Source: Thalassotalea_H castellviae (GTDB lineage: Bacteria; Pseudomonadota; Gammaproteobacteria; Enterobacterales; Alteromonadaceae). From it: a DNA stretch of 64,000 nt. Both the position numbers and the translations under genes were made by a program. Where the stretch lies: positions 1 through 64,000 of the forward strand of contig NZ_JAVRIF010000005.1 of the NCBI RefSeq assembly GCF_031846185.1. Reading direction: 5' to 3'. Below are positions 60,679 to 64,000 of the stretch, piece after piece; positions within the stretch are counted from its first letter, which is position 1, and each line of letters opens with the position of its first letter. The notes below the pieces were generated by a model. It was given only the letters and a program-made list of their open reading frames with translations, was not told the DNA's origin and did not search any database.

Positions 60679-61280
60679 GCTAACATCTCCTCAATTTGCT
60701 TAACTGCAGAAGCAGTCATCAATACTTTTTCGAATCCAACTAAAGATACTGGGTCAATACCCGCAACATCGCGAACGTCAACTTTGTATAAGTTACGAGC
60801 TGATAAGAACAAGTTTTCTGTTACTTCTGGAGTAACAATTAACACGTCTTTTAACTCTAAACCTTGTAGCTTAGCTACTAATTCTTTAGTTTTTGGCGTT
60901 TCAACTGCAAAATCATTTACCACAACTAAGCGTTCTTGACGAACTAACTCAGATAAGATGCTAGCAATAGCACCACGGTACATTTTACGGTTTACTTTTT
61001 GGCTGTGATCTTGTGGCTTAGCAGCGAATGTTACGCCACCTGTACGCCAGATTGGACCACGAGTTGTACCAGCACGAGCACGGCCAGTACCTTTTTGACG
61101 CCATGGTTTTGCGCCACCGCCGCTAACTTCTGAGCGAGTTTTCTGAGCACGAGTACCAGCACGAGCACCAGCTGCGTATGCAACTACTACTTGGTGTACT
61201 AAAGCTTCATTGAACTCACGTCCAAAAGTTGCTTCGGAAACTTCAAGAGCGCCTTTAGCGTCTTTTAATGATAATTCCAT
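60675..61280 (-). CDS. rplD: 50S ribosomal protein L4
   Basis: 201 aa from ATG 61280 (MELSLKDAKGALEVSEATFGREFNEALVH); a GTG one codon upstream is also in frame, but AGGAG is 7 bases from the ATG. The tunnel loop with GTGRARAGTTRGPIWRTGG is intact. In E. coli L4 also represses the S10 operon through its leader. Confidence 0.97.
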   Translation of the reverse strand: MELSLKDAKGALEVSEATFGREFNEALVHQVVVAYAAGARAGTRAQKTRSEVSGGGAKPWRQKGTGRARAGTTRGPIWRTGGVTFAAKPQDHSQKVNRKMYRGAIASILSELVRQERLVVVNDFAVETPKTKELVAKLQGLELKDVLIVTPEVTENLFLSARNLYKVDVRDVAGIDPVSLVGFEKVLMTASAVKQIEEMLA

Positions 61281-61295
61281 CACAAATCTCCTGGA

Positions 61296-61934
61296 CTAGG
61301 CTTTAACAGCTGGTTTAATGATTACGTTACCGTTAATTGCACCCGGAACTGACCCTTTAATAAGGAGTAAGTTACGTTCTGCATCAACGCGAACCAATTC
61401 TAGGTTTTGTGTAGTAGTCTTCACAGCACCCATATGACCAGACATTTTTTTGCCTTTGAAAACTCGACCTGGTGTTTGACACTGGCCGATTGAACCGTTT
61501 GAACGGTGAGAGATAGAGTTACCGTGAGTAGCATCTTGCATGCTAAAGTTCCAACGCTTAATACCACCTTGGAAACCTTTACCTTTAGAAGTACCGGTTA
61601 CATCTACTAATTTAGTGTCATTGAATAATTCAACAGTGATTTCACTGCCAGCTTCAAGACCTTCACCTTCAGTTTCATTTAAACGGAATTCCCACAAGCC
61701 GCGGCCTGCTTCGATACCTGCTTTCGCGAAATGTCCAGCAGTTGGTTTGTTAACACGATTAGCTTTTTTGCTACCCGTAGTAACTTGCAACGCTGAATAA
61801 CCATCGTTGTCTACAGTTTTAACCTGAGCAACGCGGTTAGCTTCAACTTCTAGGACTGTAACAGGAGTAGATGCGCCATCTTCAGTGAAGATACGAGTCA
61901 TACCAACTTTACGTCCAACTAGACCTATAGTCAT
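61296..61934 (-). CDS. rplC: 50S ribosomal protein L3
   Basis: 212 aa. MTIGLVGRKVGMTRIFTEDG start, and the loop FQGGIKRWNFSMQDATHGNSISHRSNGSIGQCQTPGRVFKGKKM (partial) reaching toward the peptidyl transferase centre. It contains the Gln (MQDATHGNS) that PrmB methylates in E. coli. Confidence 0.98.
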   Translation of the reverse strand: MTIGLVGRKVGMTRIFTEDGASTPVTVLEVEANRVAQVKTVDNDGYSALQVTTGSKKANRVNKPTAGHFAKAGIEAGRGLWEFRLNETEGEGLEAGSEITVELFNDTKLVDVTGTSKGKGFQGGIKRWNFSMQDATHGNSISHRSNGSIGQCQTPGRVFKGKKMSGHMGAVKTTTQNLELVRVDAERNLLLIKGSVPGAINGNVIIKPAVKA

Positions 61935-61949
61935 GTTAAAAACCCCTTA

Positions 61950-62261
61950 TTAACCCAAGCTAATTTGAACGTCAACACCAGCTGCTAAGTCTAAACGCAT
62001 TAATGCGTCAACAGTCTTTTCAGTAGGTTCAACGATATCAATTAAACGCTTGTGAGTACGAATTTCGTACTGATCACGTGCATCTTTGTTAACGTGTGGA
62101 GAAGTCAAGATAGTGAAACGTTCCTTGCGCGTAGGAAGTGGGATTGGACCACGAACCTGTGCACCAGTACGTTTTGCAGTATCAACGATTTCTGCTGTAG
62201 ATTGATCAATCAAACGATGATCGAACGCTTTCAAACGAATGCGAATTCTTTGATTTGACAT
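61950..62261 (-). CDS. rpsJ: 30S ribosomal protein S10 (NusE)
   Basis: 103 aa from ATG 62261 (MSNQRIRIRLKAFDHRLIDQS). The reading frame is open to 62348, but those codons lie in the operon leader. S10 is both a 30S protein and the antitermination factor NusE. First gene of the S10 operon. Confidence 0.97.
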   Translation of the reverse strand: MSNQRIRIRLKAFDHRLIDQSTAEIVDTAKRTGAQVRGPIPLPTRKERFTILTSPHVNKDARDQYEIRTHKRLIDIVEPTEKTVDALMRLDLAAGVDVQISLG

Positions 62262-62443
62262 GAAGACAAATCCCCAATTATAAAGAACGAACAAAATACT
62301 GCCCATCGCCTTCCTGTTAGTAGAAGGGGGGAGTATCGCTAATAACATTCAACCTCCTATCGAGGTTGCTGTATGAACTAAATTCTTCCGAAGCAATTTA
62401 GTTAATTCACGAAGACCTAGGTCGAACGTGGACGCGTATTATA
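62262..62443 (-). promoter_or_regulatory. S10 operon promoter and long leader
   Basis: On the minus strand a TATAAT -10 (62438-62443) is followed by ACGCGTCC; a possible -35 TTGCTC lies 16 bases upstream inside the preceding terminator. The leader is about 170 nt, close to the 172-nt E. coli S10 leader controlled by L4. It contains a perfect hairpin CAACCTC/GAGGTTG with a 5-base loop (62350-62368). Confidence 0.55.
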
Positions 62444-62455
62444 CATAAGCATAAA

Positions 62456-62488
62456 AAAAGAGCAACTGCTATTTTCAGTTGCTCTTTT
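62456..62488 (-). terminator. Terminator between the PDZ protein and the S10 operon
   Basis: A 13-bp stem AAAAGAGCAACTG/CAGTTGCTCTTTT with a 7-base loop. The minus strand runs into T7. It lies 25 bases after the PDZ gene and separates it from S10. Confidence 0.9.
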
Positions 62489-62512
62489 AAAATGTTACTT
62501 TTAATTTAAATT

Positions 62513-64000
62513 TTATTTGGTTCCATTATTTGAAGAGCTAGGGTTCCGTGGCGCAGGTGATACTCTTGGTCTATCTGGCGCATTTCGATTTGGGTTAGTC
62601 CATCGATATTTCCTAGGTGTATTTCTAATTTTCTCATTAAACTCATGCCATTTATTATTGTTGCCAATTAACTCTAAGTTTTCTTTCACCACTGAAATTG
62701 ACTTTAAATTGACCAAAAAATTAAAACCTACAAACACTTGGGGTAAATACTCATTTGTAAGAGTAATCAGTTTCTCATTTCTAAAAATTGAAATAGAAAT
62801 TTCTTCTCCAAGCTTTAATGATGATAATGAGTTTAATGTCTGCTCAATATTATCTGTTGTGATCTCTTCACCATTAATACTCATAACTACATCATTCACT
62901 TTCAGCCCCAAATACTCAGCGAAGCTGTTTTCTTCAATTTCATAAACTTTAAGACCTACATTGTCTGGAAATACAATTTTATTTCCAGAAAAACCAATTC
63001 TTTTATCTAGCGCTTTATTACGTGCGATGTTTACATATTCTAGGTTATGGTTTTTACTTCGATAATAATTGCTCAGTTCGATGGTTAATTGGTCAAGCTC
63101 AAATTGTAATTCTATAGGTAATCTCTTTAATTGTTTCACTATTGATTGTGAATGTTTTGAACTAGATAAATCTAATTGGTAACTCAACTCAGGAACAACA
63201 TTAGGCTTATAAGTGCCTACTAACTGTTTACTTATATTGTTTCTAAGTAAACCTATCTCAATTTCCTCCCCTAATTGCAATTCGTTAAAGTAATCATTTA
63301 ACTGTTGGTTTGGATGTCTTTTATCTGCTTCAATAACTTTTCCACCAAGGTGAGTGATTTTATCACCACTCATAAGTTGTAGTTTATGTGCAAGAGAATA
63401 AGGTAGCACTGATAACACTTTTAATGCTTTGCCATTATCTTTATACTCATTGTCAATTGAAGTGCCAATATAAGCATTAACGCGCGCATGAATGAAGTTG
63501 CTTTGAGTCTCAATTTTTTCAAAATTATGAAACTTCGCTATTCTATTCATTAATTTACGTAGCCTATATTCTAATGAGCTTGGCAAATTGATATCTTCTA
63601 ACTTATCAGTAAAATTATGATCGGCTTTCGCTGCTAGAACTTCATTTTTATCAATAGAGCATAGTTGTGCACTATCATTTTTGATTCTTATTGATGGTTC
63701 TTGTTTATCCTTAAAAAACTCTAGTTGGTAATGTCGCCCTGCGGTTACATTTAAACTAAGGATTTGCGTTGATTTATCGACAGGTAAATATTTCTTACTA
63801 ATGCGATTGTTCTTTCTAAGTCGACGAAATTTTTTGGCCGGCCATTGTTCTACAATTAAGGTATGCATTCCTTCTTCTAGATAATAAGAATGTTCTCCAT
63901 CCAGAATATCGTATTTATTATCCGTTTTTTCAATCGCCTGATCATTGTGAGCGCTAATCATTGCTACATATACTTCATTATTTTTCTTAGTAGAAACAAA
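62513..64000 (-). CDS. Two-PDZ-domain protein, 5' end beyond the window
   Basis: At least 495 codons. An ATG at 63961 would give 482 aa, but the frame stays open to the window edge and the residues there (NNEVYVAMISAHNDQAIEKTD) read on smoothly into the domain that follows, so the true start, possibly with a signal peptide, is probably off the edge. The visible N-terminal part (about 1-140) resembles an extracytoplasmic beta domain. PDZ 1 (about 165-260) has GKALKVLSVLPYSLAHKLQLMSGDKI, and PDZ 2 (about 330-420) has NSFAEYLGLKVNDVVMSINGEEI. The Pro/Asn/Arg-rich tail is disordered. No protease domain is visible. Function is unknown. Confidence 0.8.
   Translation of the reverse strand, partial: FVSTKKNNEVYVAMISAHNDQAIEKTDNKYDILDGEHSYYLEEGMHTLIVEQWPAKKFRRLRKNNRISKKYLPVDKSTQILSLNVTAGRHYQLEFFKDKQEPSIRIKNDSAQLCSIDKNEVLAAKADHNFTDKLEDINLPSSLEYRLRKLMNRIAKFHNFEKIETQSNFIHARVNAYIGTSIDNEYKDNGKALKVLSVLPYSLAHKLQLMSGDKITHLGGKVIEADKRHPNQQLNDYFNELQLGEEIEIGLLRNNISKQLVGTYKPNVVPELSYQLDLSSSKHSQSIVKQLKRLPIELQFELDQLTIELSNYYRSKNHNLEYVNIARNKALDKRIGFSGNKIVFPDNVGLKVYEIEENSFAEYLGLKVNDVVMSINGEEITTDNIEQTLNSLSSLKLGEEISISIFRNEKLITLTNEYLPQVFVGFNFLVNLKSISVVKENLELIGNNNKWHEFNEKIRNTPRKYRWTNPNRNAPDRPRVSPAPRNPSSSNNGTK

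Noticed and set aside
51666..62261. Antisense and alternative-frame reading frames across the ribosomal operons (for example near 49.0, 53.6, 56.5 and 60.4 kb)
   Set aside because: All lie opposite highly conserved ribosomal genes and have no start signals or domains of their own.
61950..62348. S10 with a 29-residue N-terminal extension
   Set aside because: S10 proteins start at the MSNQRIRIRLKAFD position, and the extension lies in the operon leader.
1..64000. CRISPR array, transposase, integrase, phage gene or tRNA
   Set aside because: No regularly spaced repeats, DDE or tyrosine-recombinase motifs, or cloverleaf with a T-loop consensus were seen on reading the window.

Overview
The window looks like chromosome from an AT-rich marine gammaproteobacterium of the order Alteromonadales, most likely near Colwelliaceae (Colwellia/Thalassotalea). 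This is inferred from protein character and gene order: fkpA-slyX-yheV-yheS, yheU, nudE-yrfG, an OsmC/YhfA gene next to prkB, DUF3802 and DUF3149 proteins, an Oar-like TonB receptor and a complete gsp operon. No IS element, prophage, CRISPR array or tRNA gene was recognised.

Left part (1-14.8 kb). The first ~140 bases carry an rRNA-type promoter and leader hairpin pointing left, off the window. Next come an exported helical-repeat protein (+) and the assimilatory sulfate reduction operon cysJIH (-). A CHASE-domain hybrid histidine kinase follows (+); its real start appears to be a CTG codon 73 codons upstream of the first conventional start. Then come a rhodanese and a divergent LysR regulator with a 13-bp tandem repeat between them, a second hybrid kinase split in two by a frameshift in an A6 tract, a structured non-coding stretch (12.3-12.8 kb), and an S1/P1-type nuclease.

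Middle (14-27.7 kb). A conserved housekeeping block holds an FkpA-like lipoprotein PPIase, a WD40 lipoprotein, slyX, yheV, yheS, a Sel1-repeat protein, a DUF3149 microprotein behind an FNR-like promoter, a minimal flagellin-like protein, yheU, yceI, cysQ, nudE and yrfG. It is followed by a compact four-gene operon on the minus strand: an exported cupredoxin-like protein, a dCache-GGDEF-EAL membrane protein, a DUF3034 protein and a lipidated truncated haemoglobin. This operon is the best candidate for an undescribed system. I read it as an envelope copper/haem-linked c-di-GMP sensing module, which is inference only.

27.9-39.4 kb is a complete type II secretion operon, gspC to gspN, with most genes abutting or overlapping. 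After it come hslR-hslO, a TPR-sulfotransferase, a DUF3016 protein and a 983-aa TonB-dependent receptor. The gap between that receptor and a DUF3802 gene holds two related 19-21 bp palindromes. OsmC and prkB follow.

48.5-62.3 kb is the alpha, spc and S10 ribosomal protein operons, all on the minus strand: rplQ-rpoA-rpsD-rpsK-rpsM; rpmJ-secY back to rplN; rpsQ back to rpsJ. Each has a TATAAT-type promoter with a GC-rich discriminator, and terminators lie at the ends of the S10 and alpha operons. Immediately upstream of the S10 promoter, where tuf often sits, is a two-PDZ protein gene that runs off the right edge of the window.
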